Assembly: GCF_036850765.1 (NCBI RefSeq)
Contig: NC_089492.1
Location: forward strand, 294,460,590-294,524,589
DNA length: 64,000 bases
Direction of reading: 5' to 3'
Source: Saccopteryx bilineata
Lineage: Eukaryota > Chordata > Mammalia > Chiroptera > Emballonuridae
In this document: piece by piece, positions 23,946 through 35,309 of the stretch
Layout: each line of letters starts with the position of its first letter
Numbering within the stretch: the first letter of the stretch is position 1
The notes under the pieces: model-generated
Told to the model about the DNA's origin: nothing
Seen by the model: only the letters and a program-made list of their open reading frames with translations
The model's database searches: none
Made by a program: the position numbers and the translations under genes

Positions 23946-24540
23946 GGAAATACCAGGTTTTGACATACACTCTTAAAAGACTCCAGCACCCTAAAGGGCT
24001 TCATAGAATTCCATCAGGGCCCTGCTCCAGAATGGAAAGAAAGGTCATTGAACTGAAGCCTGCCAGGCTTCCCAGCCCCACCAGTTGACACGTCTGTGTT
24101 GTGGAATGAGGTACATGAGAAGGTAAGCTGCCCCCTTGCTCCATGGAGGGAGGGTTCAGCCTCTTCTAGCCCTGCTCCAGCTACCTGTGACCTGACCTTG
24201 CCCTGCATGCTGGGAATTGCCAACAAGGACACTGTTCACAAGCCTAAGGTATTTCTTCCAAGTAGCAGATAAACTAATCTTATTTCTTGTAAACAGAAGG
24301 GCCATCTACTATGTCTTGCCTGAATATTTGAGTTTTATTTATCCCTCAAAGATCTCTACTGTGGGTATTGACAGTCTGATTTTGTTGCTTTATTTAATGT
24401 ATAATATCTCCTTTATTCCTCTTGTCTCAATGCCCCATACCTATTGTGGGCTGGGACCTGCTGCTAATTCCAGATAGAAGCAGTGGTCACTAGGACTTAA
24501 ACTCTAACTACAAAGTATAGAAATGTAACCACCCTTTCCC
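23946..24540 (+). other. ERV internal segment of unknown coding content
   Basis: Plus-strand counterpart of 8434-9020 and of 63290-63880. Frames are short. The meaning of this shared segment between RT and integrase is unclear. Confidence 0.6.
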
Positions 24541-24690
24541 TAAGTACTTACAGGATTTACAGGTTACTCAGCAAACTGTTCAAAGACTGTCCAAGAGGCG
24601 CTTTCAGCATTACATCACCAAAGGACTAACTTTCACGTGGACAAGTCCACATACCGTGATCCTGACAACTCCCACTGCGGCTAAGGGTGA
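24541..24690 (+). pseudogene. ERV-b integrase C-terminal fragment
   Basis: Matches 8236-8433 of ERV-a in the opposite orientation; a Leu-Thr-Thr-Pro-Thr-Ala strand is visible at 24658-24680. Confidence 0.65.
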
Positions 24691-24699
24691 CTCTTTCCT

Positions 24700-26210
24700 C
24701 CACCCTGACCATCTGGAGCTCAGAAACAGAGAATCAAAACCAACCCCTTGTCCTTCTATTTTCTATTCACCTCTAAACCTACCTCACCCAATCAGGTGCT
24801 TTCTACTCGTGTGGGACCAACACCTATATGTGTCTCCCTACTAATTAGACAGAAACCTGTACCCTAGTCTATCTCACCCCAAACATCAACCTAATTCCAC
24901 CCCATAAGCCTCTTCCAGTTCCTAGTACACTACCCATCAATCTAAGGACCAAACGAGCTGTACAAGTAATCCCTCTTCTTTTTGCTTTAGAAATCTCTAC
25001 AAAAGTGGGTCCAGGGGCAGGCAGACTGGCCACTTTCCTGTCTTATTCTTACTCTCTCTATCTCTAAAGCCCAGAAAATTTGTAAAAAGCAAACTGAGTC
25101 ATGGAATCAGTGGTACAAACTGGGTGTCTTGACTAGTGCCTTTCATTGGTCCACTCTCCTATTTATTTTTCCAACTTTTGGACCCCGCCTCTTATGATTA
25201 TTCACTAGTTTCTTACAGAACCACATGCAGACCTTCGCCAATCAGAAAATTGGGAAAATCTACCTAACCCTACACACCAACCCTGAAACCTGCCCTTGTG
25301 AAACAGAAAAATCTGAAACCCTATATCAGCAAACCTCCTAAATCTTATCTTTCAACCCCTACAGGTCTCCTAACCCTAAAGCTCTCTTGTATCCCTGAAG
25401 AACTAGGAGAATGAATAGCATTCACCTCTTAACACTTCTCAGTCTTTTTACCCTTCACATAGTAAGGGGACAAGATCGCTGGGTCTTCTTGAATGAAGAA
25501 GAGCCTGCAAACGGACATGACACATTTCTTTAGCTCAAGCTAACTGCTCTCTCCAGGGCTGCCAGGAAAAAATATCTCTAACTTTACCATGGAAAAACTT
25601 TCACCTCCCGCTATACAACCCTCCTTATCCAAATACTTGCCTCCTTCTTTATCAAGTTCCTACAGGCCAGGATAAGAGAAATCTCTAGGATTACCTACAA
25701 TCAAATGCTCCTACACTCCTATTCCCCAATATCCCAAGGAGAACTTCATGAGGGAAGTATCAAATAGGTAGGGATGACAGCAGGAAGAAACCTCCCCTCA
25801 GCCCAAGAAGTTCCCTCCTGAATGTTCTCCAAACCCGCTTCCTTTTAGCCACAAATATTCAGTCCTTCTAAAACTTGCACCAACAGGTCCCCTGTTTCTA
25901 AAAATCTCCACATGTCCTCCCATTCGAGAGGAACCAGACCAGTATGTCTCATGAGGCTCATCCAGGAGACCATGTATCACCATGTCACTCTGTCCACTCA
26001 GCACTTGCAGCAAGCAATTCACAATTATTACCTCGCAATTTTTTTTTTTACTTTCTCACTCAGGTTTTTGGAGACATCGCCAGGTTCAGACCTCACAGCA
26101 TGGAAATTGACGACCTTTTTAACTGGATGAGAAACTTGGCTTGGCAAGGCATCCTTGAGTTCTCTCCTCTGGAATAATTTTTCTTTTTTTTTTCTCTTTC
26201 TCCTCATCAC
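24700..26210 (+). pseudogene. ERV-b env remnant
   Basis: A furin-type basic cleavage tetrapeptide followed by a hydrophobic, Gly-containing segment is recognisable about 24945-25050, in the position expected for the surface/transmembrane junction of a gammaretroviral envelope. Stops and frameshifts occur on both sides. The rest is identified only by homology with ERV-a. Confidence 0.65.
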
Positions 26211-26271
26211 CCATCACCGTATATTATAAAATAACTGTCTTTCTTTTATATGTAACCACAGAGTTGAGAAA

Positions 26272-26581
26272 TGATAGATATGTGAATTCCAAACTGCCCT
26301 CTTGATGTTCCGCTTATCTGTCAGACCTCACCCTTGCTGGACTGTTGCCCTTGAGGCAGAGGAAATCCAAGAAGCTGGCACACTGCCCCAAGGAGGAGCA
26401 TTCCGGACATACCAGAACTTTTGATTCAACACCCACTTGCTCGAGACTTTCCTTTTACCCTATAAATTAGTCCCCCTGGCTTGTTGTACTGGTGCCCTTC
26501 TTTTGGAGGAGTACCTCGGCAGGTCTTTCTCCTCTAATAAAGCCTGTACACCTGGTGTTCAAGTGCCATCTCATTCTTACA
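26272..26581 (+). repeat. ERV-b 3' LTR
   Basis: 310-bp LTR TGATAGATATG...TTCTTACA with AATAAAGCC at 26537-26545. It differs from the 5' LTR by many substitutions and small indels, indicating an old insertion. Confidence 0.92.
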
Positions 26582-26764
26582 CCATGATGTCATGCTCTCC
26601 CCGCCTGTGTGCAAGCAAGGGTATATAAGCAGCCCCTGAAATATTTTTGGCACTGTACGATTTGGGCCTACCAGTTGCCCTGTGTCAGCCATATGCGGCC
26701 GGCATATTAATAAATCTCCTCTTCTAGTAAATCTCTTCAGAATTCATTTGGACTGAGTGTCTCT
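26582..26764 (+). repeat. 3' part of a different LTR
   Basis: GTATATAAGCAGC (26621-26633) looks like a TATA box, AATAAATCTC (about 26711) like a polyadenylation signal, and the segment ends GTCTCTACA. It joins ERV-b directly. The upstream half of this LTR is not found to the left of ERV-b. Confidence 0.6.
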
Positions 26765-27109
26765 ACATGAACTTGATGAAATGAGGTACAGTGCCTTTCA
26801 GAATCTGGGGTGCAGTACTTTATAACACAAAGACCCCAAAAATAAAGGCACAATCCCATCTCCTAATCAGGCCTGACTTCGCCTCAGACTCTTTTAATGC
26901 AGACAGAAGAGGAATCGCAGTCTTCCGGGTCCTCCAGGCTCCACAGCCTCTCAGCTGGTCACCTCTTATCACCCCGTCACACCGTGTGTCACCCACGAGT
27001 GCTTCACGGGCCGGGATGTCAGGGCCTGGGCTCCAGGACAGGACCGGCCCCGCACCAGAGCTCTGGGTTTGAAGGGGTGAGGCGGTAAGGACCCGGGGGA
27101 CACGCTAAC
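26765..27109 (-). other. KZNF-B intron 1, exon-1-proximal
   Basis: GC-rich and paralogous to 46740-46986 ('gaggaatcgcagtcttccgggtc' versus 'gaggaatctcagtcttccgggtc'). No separate gene is supported. Confidence 0.7.
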
Positions 27110-27142
27110 CTCAGCCGGGTGCCTCAGCATGGCCGCCGCCAT
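27110..27142 (-). pseudogene. KZNF-B first coding exon
   Basis: On the reverse strand ATGGCGGCGGCC opens an 11-codon exon, Met-Ala-Ala-Ala-Met-Leu-Arg-His-Pro-Ala-Glu, followed by donor GTTAGC. It is homologous to KZNF-A exon 1 (46987-47019). It is intact itself, but belongs to a gene broken downstream. Confidence 0.8.
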
Positions 27143-27407
27143 TGGACTTTGCGGACCGGGTGGGAACAGCGGGCGTGGAGGCGGCCCCGAGCTTGACAGG
27201 AGTGGCGTCACCGAGCTTCACACCTGCGTCTGGTGAGGAGGGGACCACGACGTTTACACTTTCTCTTGTGACATCTTTCCAAACAGCCAGCGATGTGGAC
27301 CCTCCTTCCACTCCTTGCGGTAATTTGGTATGAAACAAAACACTTCCTGTGAGGATACTGGAAGTCCCGCCCCTGAGCGTGTAGCTCTGAGGAAAACGCC
27401 TTTTTTC

Positions 27408-27410
<3 letters not shown>
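27143..27410 (-). promoter_or_regulatory. KZNF-B promoter/5' UTR region, CpG-containing
   Basis: CpG-rich sequence upstream of the first coding exon, homologous in its first 80 bp to the KZNF-A upstream sequence ('gaggcggcccc'). GGAAGTCCCGCCC at 27360-27372 is shared with the KZNF-A promoter (47227-47239) and combines an ETS-like core and a GC box. Confidence 0.6.
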
Positions 27411-27413
<3 letters not shown>

Positions 27414-27441
<28 letters not shown>

Positions 27442-27800
27442 TATTTTTCTGAAGCTGGAAACGGGGAGAGACAGTCAGACAGACTCCCGCATGCGCCCGA
27501 CCGGGATCCACCCGGCACGCCCACCAGGGGCGATGCTCTGCCCCTCCGGGGCGTCGCTCTGCTGTGACCAGAGCCACTCTAGCGCCTGGGGCAGAGGCCA
27601 AGGAGCCATCCCCAGCGCCCGGGCCATCTTTGTTCCAATGGAGCCTCTGCTGCGGGAGGGGAAGAGAGAGACAGAGAGGAAGGAGGGAGGGGGTGGAGAA
27701 GCAAATGGGCGCTTCTCCTATGTGCCCTGGCCGGGAATCGAACCTGGGTCCCCCCGCACGCCAGTCCGACGCTCTACCACTGAGCCAACCGGCCAGGGCC
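27414..27800 (-). repeat. SINE-1 in the KZNF-B promoter region
   Basis: Full-length reverse copy, duplication TTTCAGTTTT on both sides (27404-27413, 27801-27810). Confidence 0.93.
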
Positions 27801-27810
27801 TTTCAGTTTT

Positions 27811-28315
27811 GATTGTCTACCCAGGTCGGAATTCCACATGTTTCTGATGGGAAATATACATCACATGATCCTAGGCGGTCAATTGGACTTTTCTCGCATC
27901 ACTCCAGAAAGAGACCTAGCTGCCAAGGACTCTGAGAAATCACATGTGCTCATGCAAGAGACATTCTGAAAATGGCTGAAAAAGCTGTCATCTTTTCCTG
28001 CTAAGGGGTCTTGAGTCCTTGTTAATGAAAGTGTTTATCTGTGAGGCCAATACAGTGTCTCATAATGAAATATAGAAACGTTTTTTGGTTTTGGTTTTTT
28101 GTTTGTTTGTTTTTAGCAAATAGGTCATTTAAATGCTTTTAGCAAAAGCAACTTCATTTAGCTTCTCTCCTTAAACTAAACATTTCCCACTACTGTGGTG
28201 TCCGGATAGGTTTTAAATCCTAGAATGTTTAGGAATATATTTGTTAGGTAAACCAAACATTTATCACCACTCTAGTCTTAGTGTGTAGAGATGTCTTTTT
28301 CCTTTTAAATAGATC
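27811..28315. other. Spacer, nothing recognised
   Basis: AT-rich, no frame or repeat of the families above. A GTTT-repeat run at 28081-28115 is simple sequence. Confidence 0.4.
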
Positions 28316-28434
28316 CTATAGATCAGGGGTCGGGAACCTATGGCTCACAAGCCAGATGTGGCTTTTTGATGGCTGCATCTGGCTCACAGACAAATCTTTA
28401 ATAAAAAAATAACATTAAAATATAAAACATTCTC

Positions 28435-29369
28435 GGTCGGTCCAAGATGGCAGTGGAGTAGGCGGACGCACAGACGCCCAGCTCTCACCACCAAACTGGA
28501 ATACAAATCAATTTAGGAAAAATCAGCATGAAAAACCAACTCTGAACTGCAAGAACAGCTCTCAAAAACCAAGGAGCAAAGAGGAAGCCACAATAATCCT
28601 GGTAAGGAGTGCCTGAATCTCCTCTGCTTACAGGAACGGAGGGGGGTGGTGAGGCTGAGAGCCCACAGAGGATCTCACATAGGAAAAAGAGCAGAAACTA
28701 CTGCTCACAGCCACTTACTGGCGACCAGGGAGTGAGGTGGGTTGAAAAGACCAGCTTATCTCCCAAGTGGAAAGGACAGAGAGAGGGACAGACTGTGAGG
28801 GGCTAAGGAATGCAGGAAATGAAGTAAAAAAGCTGACTCATTCGTGCTGGAGGTGGCCATAGCTGGGGGAGGGACTGAACCTTTCACAAAACAGAGCTGA
28901 CGTGCTTCCAGATCAGAGATCTCCGGACATCTATCCAGCTCCAATCAGTGCAATAAGACACAGCTGAAAACAAGAAGTGGGGAGGAGGGGCAGTAACTCA
29001 GGTCTCCATGGAGATCTGAGATACACCTCCCCCTACTGAAGCTGAGAAAAAACCCTGCCCCTAGTGAGATTAGTTGGTGAAAGAGACCTTCAGAGTCTCA
29101 GGTTACACCTACAGCATTCCTGGATACAGTTTCAAGGAAGCCCCCTGCTGAGATCAGTTAACAAGACTATCACCTGTTAAGAAAACAAACAAATCAAGAC
29201 TTCAAAGCTGCCCAAATCCGAAAGTGGATTACAAATAATAGCTGATACCAACCCAAGAAGACCTAGAAATAACACAACTGAAAACTGGAGGCAGACAACA
29301 CCAAGCCTAGACTCAACCAACTCTACAAACAAAACACCAAAAATGAGAAGATAAAAAAGTGCAATCCAA
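28435..29369 (+). promoter_or_regulatory. L1 5' UTR
   Basis: About 930 bp upstream of ORF1, starting with a 'ggtcggtccaagatggc' segment typical of L1 5' ends, with no coding content. It is inferred to hold the internal RNA polymerase II promoter. The usual ORF1 start appears as ATG at 29343 followed at once by a stop, so an in-frame ATG at 29370 was taken. Confidence 0.75.
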
Positions 29370-30220
29370 ATGAAACCTTCAGGAGATGAACTGAGTGATA
29401 CAGAAATAATCAAACTTCCAGATGCAGAGTTCAAAATAATGATTGTAAGGATGCTTAGGGATCTTAGAACAACAATGGATGGTCACTACAAACACCTAAA
29501 TAAAGAAATAGCAAGTATAAAAATGAATCAGTCGGAGATGACAAATACAATATCAGAAATAAAGACCACAATGGAAGGAATTAAAAACAGGATAGATAGA
29601 GCAGAGGATCGAATCAGCGAGTTAGAGGACAACTGGAATGAAGGCATGAAAGCAGAGAAGAAAAGAGAAAAGAGACTCAAAAAGTCAGAGGAAACTCTTA
29701 GAGAACTCTGTGACAACATGAAGAGAAATAACATCCGCATCATAGGGGTTCCTGAAGAAGAAAAGGAACAAGGAATAGAGATGTTGTTCAATCATATCAT
29801 AGCTGAAAATTTCCCTAAATTAATGCAAGAGAAACTCTCACAAGTCCAAGAAGCACAGAGGACTCCATTAAAGAGAAACCCAAAGAAACCTACACCAAGA
29901 CACATCATAATTAAAATACCAAAGCTAAGCGATAAAGAGAAAATATTAAAAGCTGCAAGAGAAAAAAAAGTTATCACCTACAAAGGAGCCCCATAAGGAT
30001 GACATCTGACTTCTCAACAGAAACACTTGAGGCCAGAAGGGAATGGCAAGAAATATTTAAAGTAATGCAGAACAAGAACCTACAACCAAGACTACTTTAT
30101 CCAGCAAGGCTATTGTTTAAAATCGAAGGAGAAATAAAAAGCTTCCCAGACAAAAAACAACTCAAGGAATTCATTAAAACCAAACCAATGCTGCAGGAAA
30201 TGTTAAGGGGCCTGTTGTAA
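29370..30220 (+). pseudogene. L1 ORF1p, one frameshift
   Basis: Encodes the RNA-binding chaperone of L1. Residues about 40-115 form a heptad-rich coiled coil. The RNA-recognition domain follows (Asn-Ile-Arg-Ile-Ile-Gly-Val-Pro-Glu), then the C-terminal domain with Ala-Arg-Glu-Lys, Arg-Arg-Glu-Trp and Tyr-Pro-Ala-Arg motifs. The frame ends at 29996 after Gly-Ala-Pro and resumes at 29999 in another frame. A single missing C in the run CCCC at about 29988 explains the break. Confidence 0.93.
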
Positions 30221-30278
30221 ACAGATCAAAGTGGAAAAAGAATATAGCAAAAAAAGGAATACACCTTTAAAAAAGAAA

Positions 30279-33200
30279 ATGGCAATAAACTACATATCAA
30301 TAATAATCATAAATGTAAATGGATTAAATGATCCAATCAAAAGACATAGGGCAGCTGCGTGGATAAGAAAACAGGACCCATACATATGTTGTCTACAAGA
30401 GACACACCTTAGAACAAAAGACACACATAGATTGAAGGTAAAAGGACGGAAAAAAACATTTCATGCAAACAGAAATGAAAAAAAAAGCAGGGGTAGCAAT
30501 ACTTATATCAGACAAATTGGACTTTAAAACAAAGGATATAGTTAGAGATAAAGAAGGCCACTACATAATGATAAAGGGAGTAATCCAACAGGAAGATATA
30601 ACTATTATAAATATCTATGCACCTAATATAGGAGCACCCAAATATATAAAACAGACTTTGATGGATTTAAAGGGCGAGATCAACAGCAATACTATAATAG
30701 TAGGGGATTTCAATACCCCACTAACATCACTAGATAGATCCTCAAGAAAGAAAATTAACAAAGAAACAGCAGACTTATTGGAAACACTAGATCAACTCGA
30801 TTTAATAGATATCTTCAGAACCTTTCACCCTAAAGCAGCAGAATATACATTCTTTTCAAGTGCTCATGGTACATACTCTAGGATAGACCACATGTTAGGG
30901 CACAAAAGTGCTCTCAACAAATTTAAGAAGACTGAAATAATATCAAGCACTTTCTCTGATCACAACGGCATGAAACTAGAAATGAATCACAGCAGAAAAG
31001 CTCAAAAATTCTCAAACACATGGAAACTAAATAGCAGGGTGTTAAATAATGAATGGATTAAGAATGAGATCAAAGAAGAAATAAAAAAATTCCTAGAAAC
31101 GAATGACAATGAGCATACAACAACTCAAAATTTATGGGACACAGCGAAAGCAGTGCTGAGAGGGAAGTTCATAGCACTACAGGCACACTTTCAGAAGCTA
31201 GAAAAAGCTCAAATAACCCTGCATCTAAAAGAATTAGAAAAAGAACAGCAAGTAAAGCCCAAATGTAGTAGAAGGAAGGAAATAATAAAGATCAGAGCAG
31301 AAATAAATGACATAGAGGCTAAAGAAACAATACAGAGAATCAATGAAACTAGTAGCTGGTTCTTTGAAAAGGTAAACAAGATTGATGAACCTTTAAGTAG
31401 ACTCACCAAGAAAAAGAGAGAGAGGACTCAAATAAATAAAATTAGAAATGAGAGAGGAGAAATAACAACTGACACAACAGAAATACAAAATATTGTAAGA
31501 AAATACTATGAAGAACTGTACGCCAAAAAACTAGACAACCTAGATGAAATGGACAAGTTCCTTGAAACGTACAATCCTCCAAAAATCAATCTGGAAGAAT
31601 CAGAAAACCTAAACAGACCGATTACAACAAATGAGATCAAAACAGTTATCAAAAAACTCCCAACAAAGAAAAGTCCGGAGCCCAATGGCTTCACAACGGA
31701 ATTCTACCAAATATTCAAAGAAGAACTAACTCCTATCCTTCTCAAACTATTTCAAAAAATTCAAGAGGAAGGAAGATTTCCAAGCTCCTTTTATGAGGTG
31801 AGCATAATTCTGATTCCAAAACCAGGCAAAGACAACACAATGAAAGAAAATTATAGGCCAATATCTCTGATGAATATAGATGCTAAAATCCTCAACAAAA
31901 TATTAGCAAACCAGATCCAACAATATATGGAAAAAATCATTCACCATGATCAAGTTGGATTTATTCTGGGGAGGCAAGGCTGGTACAATATTCATAAATC
32001 AATCAATGTGATTCATCACATAAACAAAAAGAAGGAGAATAACCATATGATAATTTCAATAGATGCAGACAAAGCATTTGATAAAATCCAGCACCCATTC
32101 ATGATCAAAACTCTCAGCAAAGTGGGAGTACAGGGAACATACCTCAACATGATAAAAGCCATCTATGAGAAACCCACAGCCAACATCATACTCAATGGGC
32201 AAAAATTAAAAGCAATACCCTTAAGATCAGGAACAAGGCAGGGGTGCCCCCTTTCACCACTCTTATTTAACATGGTCCTGGAAGTCCTAGCCACAGCAAT
32301 CAGACAAGAAGAAGAAATAAAAGGCATTCAAGCCTGACCAGGCGGTGGCACAGTGGATAGAGCGTCGGACTGGGATGCAGAAGTACCCAGGTTCGAGACT
32401 CCGAGGTCGCGCGCGGGCTCATCTGGCTTGAGCAAAGAGCTCGCCAGCTTGGACCCAAGGTCGCTGGCTCCAGCAAGGGGTTACTCGGTCTGCTGAAGGC
32501 CCACGGTCAAGGCACATGTGAGAAAGCAATCAATGAACAACTAAGAAGTCGCAACGCGCAACGAGAAACTGATGATTGATGCTTCTCATCTCTCTCTGTT
32601 CCTGTCTGTCTGTCCCTGTCTATCTCTGCCTCTGTAAAAAAAAAAAAAAAAAAAAAGGCATTCAAGTTGGAAAAGAAGAAGTAAAACTATCATTATTTGC
32701 AAATAATATGATATTGTATATAGAAAACCCTAAAGTCTCAGTCAAAAAACTACTGGACCTGATAAATGAATTCAGCAAGGTGGCAGGATATAAAATCAAT
32801 ACTCAGAAATCAGAGGCATTTTTATACACCAACAATGAACAGTCAGAAAGAGAAATTAAGTTAACAATCCCCTTCACAATTACAACCAAAAAAATAAAGT
32901 ACCTAGGAGTAAACTTAACCAAGGAGACTAAAGACTTGTACTCGGAAAATTACAAAGCATTGATAAAAGAAATCAAGGAAGATACAAACAAGTGGAAGCA
33001 TATACCGTGCTCATGGTTAGGAAGAATAAACATCATTAAAATGTCTATATTACCCAAAGCAATCTATAAATTCAATGCAATACCAATTAAAATACCAATG
33101 ACATACTTCAAAGATATAGAACACATATTCCAAAAATTTATATGGAACCAAAAGAGAACACGAATAGCCTCAGCAATCTTAAAAAATAAGAATAAAGTGG

Positions 33201-34419
33201 GAGGTATCACACTTCCTGATATCAAGTTATACTACAAGGCTGTTGTACACAAAACAGCCTGGTACTGGCATAAGAACAGGCATATAGATCAATGGAACAG
33301 AACAGAGAACCCAGAAATAAACCCACAGTTCTATGGACAACTGATATTTGACAAAGGAAGTAAGGAAATACAATGGAGTAAAGACAGCCTCTTTAACAAA
33401 TGGTGTTGGGAAAATTGGACAGCTATCTGCAAAAAAATGAAACTAGATCACCAGCTTACACCACTCACAAAAATAAACTCAAAATGGATAAAAGACTTAA
33501 ATGTAGGCCGTGAAACCATAAGCATCTTAGAAGAAAACATAGGCAGTAAGCTCTCGGACATCTCTCGGAGTAATATATTTGCTGATTTATCTCCACGGGG
33601 AAGTGAAATAAAAGACAGGATAAACAAATGGGACTATATCAAACTAAAAAGCTTTTGTACAGCTAAAGACAACAAGAACAGAATAAAAAGACAAACTACA
33701 CAATGGGAGAACATATTTGACAATACGTCTGATAAGGGGTTAATAACCAAAATTTATAAAGAACTTGTAAAACTCAACACCAGGAAGACAAACAACCCAA
33801 TCCAAAAATGGGCAAAAGAGATGAATAGACATTTCTCCAAAGAGACATACAGATGGCCAATAGGCATATGAAAAAATGCTCAACATCACTAATCATTAGA
33901 GAAATGCAAATTAAAACCACAATGAGATATCACCTCACACCAGTCAGAATGGCGCTTATCAACAAAACAACACAGAATAAGTGCTGGCGAGGATGTGGAG
34001 AAAAGGGAACCCTCCTGCACTGCTGGTGGGAATGCAGACTGGTGCAGCCACTGTGGAAAACAGTATAGAGATTCCTCAAAAAACTGATAATCGAACTGCC
34101 TTTTGACCCAGCTATCCCACTTTTAGGAATATACCCCAAGGACACCATAGAACGGCTCGAAAAGGAGAAATGCACCCCCATGTTTGTGGCAGCATTGTTC
34201 ACAATAGCGAACATCTGGAAACAGCCCAAGTGTCCGTCAGAGGACGAGTGGATTAAAAAGCTTTGGTACATATATACTATGGAATACTACTCAGCCATAA
34301 GAAATGATGACATCGGATCATTTACAATAACATGGATGGACCTTGACAACATTATACAGAGTGAAATAAGTAAATCAGAAAAAAAACCTAAGATGAATCC
34401 ATACCTAGAAGGGACATAA
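30279..34419 (+). pseudogene. L1 ORF2p (endonuclease/reverse transcriptase), broken
   Basis: The endonuclease domain starts Met-Ala-Ile-Asn-Tyr and contains Asn-Val-Asn-Gly, Gln-Glu-Thr-His, Gly-Asp-Phe-Asn, Arg-Ile-Asp-His and Ser-Asp-His-Asn motifs. A frameshift in the A run at 30478-30486 separates it from the long frame 30463-32337. The RT domain has the Ile-Pro-Lys-Pro-Gly-Lys-Asp, Ile-Ser-Ile-Asp-Ala-Asp and Gln-Gly-Cys-Pro-Leu-Ser-Pro blocks. A SINE-3 splits it at 32333, and beyond it the catalytic Phe-Ala-Asp-Asp reads Phe-Ala-Asn-Asn (about 32698-32709). Stops at 33869 and 34066 precede the C-terminal cysteine-rich motif (33978-34038) and the end at 34419. Confidence 0.95.
32333..32654 (+). 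repeat. SINE-3 in L1 ORF2
   Basis: Full-length SINE-3 (322 bp), duplication AAGGCATTCAAG at 32321-32332 and 32655-32666. It lies between RT blocks and causes premature termination of ORF2 at 32337. Confidence 0.97.
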
Positions 34420-34460
34420 AAATGAGACTCAGAGACATGAACAAGAATGTGATGACAACT

Positions 34461-34530
34461 GGGGTGGGGGGTGGGGGGGAGGGGGGAGGGGGTGAAGAAG
34501 GAGAGAGGGGTTGGGGGAGGGGAGGGGCAC
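34461..34530 (+). other. L1 3' UTR G-rich tract (G-quadruplex-prone)
   Basis: Many runs of three or more G on the plus strand, purine-rich throughout, just after the ORF2 stop. The other L1 in this window has an equivalent tract at 61729-61795. L1 3' UTRs commonly keep such a tract. Confidence 0.8.
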
Positions 34531-34891
34531 AAAGAAAACCAGATAGAAGGTGACAGAAGACAATTTAACTTTGGGGGAGGAGTATACAGCACAATCAAAT
34601 GTCAAAATAATCTAGAGATATTTTCTCTCAACATATGTACCCTGATTTATCAAAGTCACTGCATTAAATTTAATAAATAAAATAAAAAAAATATATAAAA
34701 CATTCTCATGTATTACAATCCATTCCCACCGCTCATGTTCATGGTTGCGGTTGGCTGGAGCCAATCACAGCTGTCCTCCAGGACAACACCAAATTTTTAT
34801 TGGATAATAAACGTACGCATTAGGTTGTTGTGAGGTCAGGAAGTAAACTACCCTCCTTTTAATCAAGCAGTCAGCTAGCTAATTGCAGAAA

Positions 34892-34898
<7 letters not shown>

Positions 34899-34926
<28 letters not shown>

Positions 34927-35309
34927 CATTTTTCTGAAGCTGGAAACAGGGAGAGACAGTCAGACAGACTCCCGCATGCGCCCGACCGGGATCCACCCGG
35001 CACGCCCACCAGGGGCGATGCTCTGCCCACCAGGGGGCGATGCTCTGCCCATCCTGGGCGTCGCCATGTTGCGACCAGAGCCACTCTAGCGCCTGAGGCA
35101 GAGGCCACAGAGCCATCCCCAGCGCCCGGGCCATCTTTGCTCCAATGGAGCCTTGGCTGCGGGAGGGGAAGAGAGAGACAGAGAGGAAAGCGCGGCGGAG
35201 TGGTGGAGAAGCAAATGGGCGCTTCTCCTGTGTGCCCTGGCCGGGAATCGAACTCGGGTCCTCCGCACGCTAGGCCGACGCTCTACCGCTGAGCCAACCG
35301 GCCAGGGCC
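34899..35309 (-). repeat. SINE-1 in the hAT
   Basis: Full-length reverse SINE-1, duplication GCAGAAACCCTTTT at 34885-34898 and 35310-35323. Confidence 0.96.

Larger units (their letters stand above)
21722..26581 (+). mobile_element. ERV-b provirus (ERV-F-like class I ERV)
   Basis: Plus-strand paralogue of ERV-a. LTRs are 21722-22072 and 26272-26581, with a perfect tRNA-Phe primer site between LTR and gag. It has internal deletions (most of capsid, protease and part of reverse transcriptase are missing) and one nested SINE-1. Flanks AGTAC (left) and CCATG (right) do not match, so either the duplication has decayed or the ends come from a rearrangement. It lies in KZNF-B intron 1. Confidence 0.9.
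28435..34692 (+). mobile_element. Full-length LINE-1
   Basis: The duplication ATATAAAACATTCTC is at 28420-28434 and 34693-34707. The 5' UTR starts with a 'ccaagatggcagtgg' segment, then ORF1 (29370-30220), ORF2 (30279-34419), a G-rich 3' UTR tract and an A-rich tail. It is full length (about 5.9 kb without the inserted SINE) but has several frameshifts and stops, so it cannot mobilise itself. It inserted into the left arm of the hAT. Confidence 0.97.
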
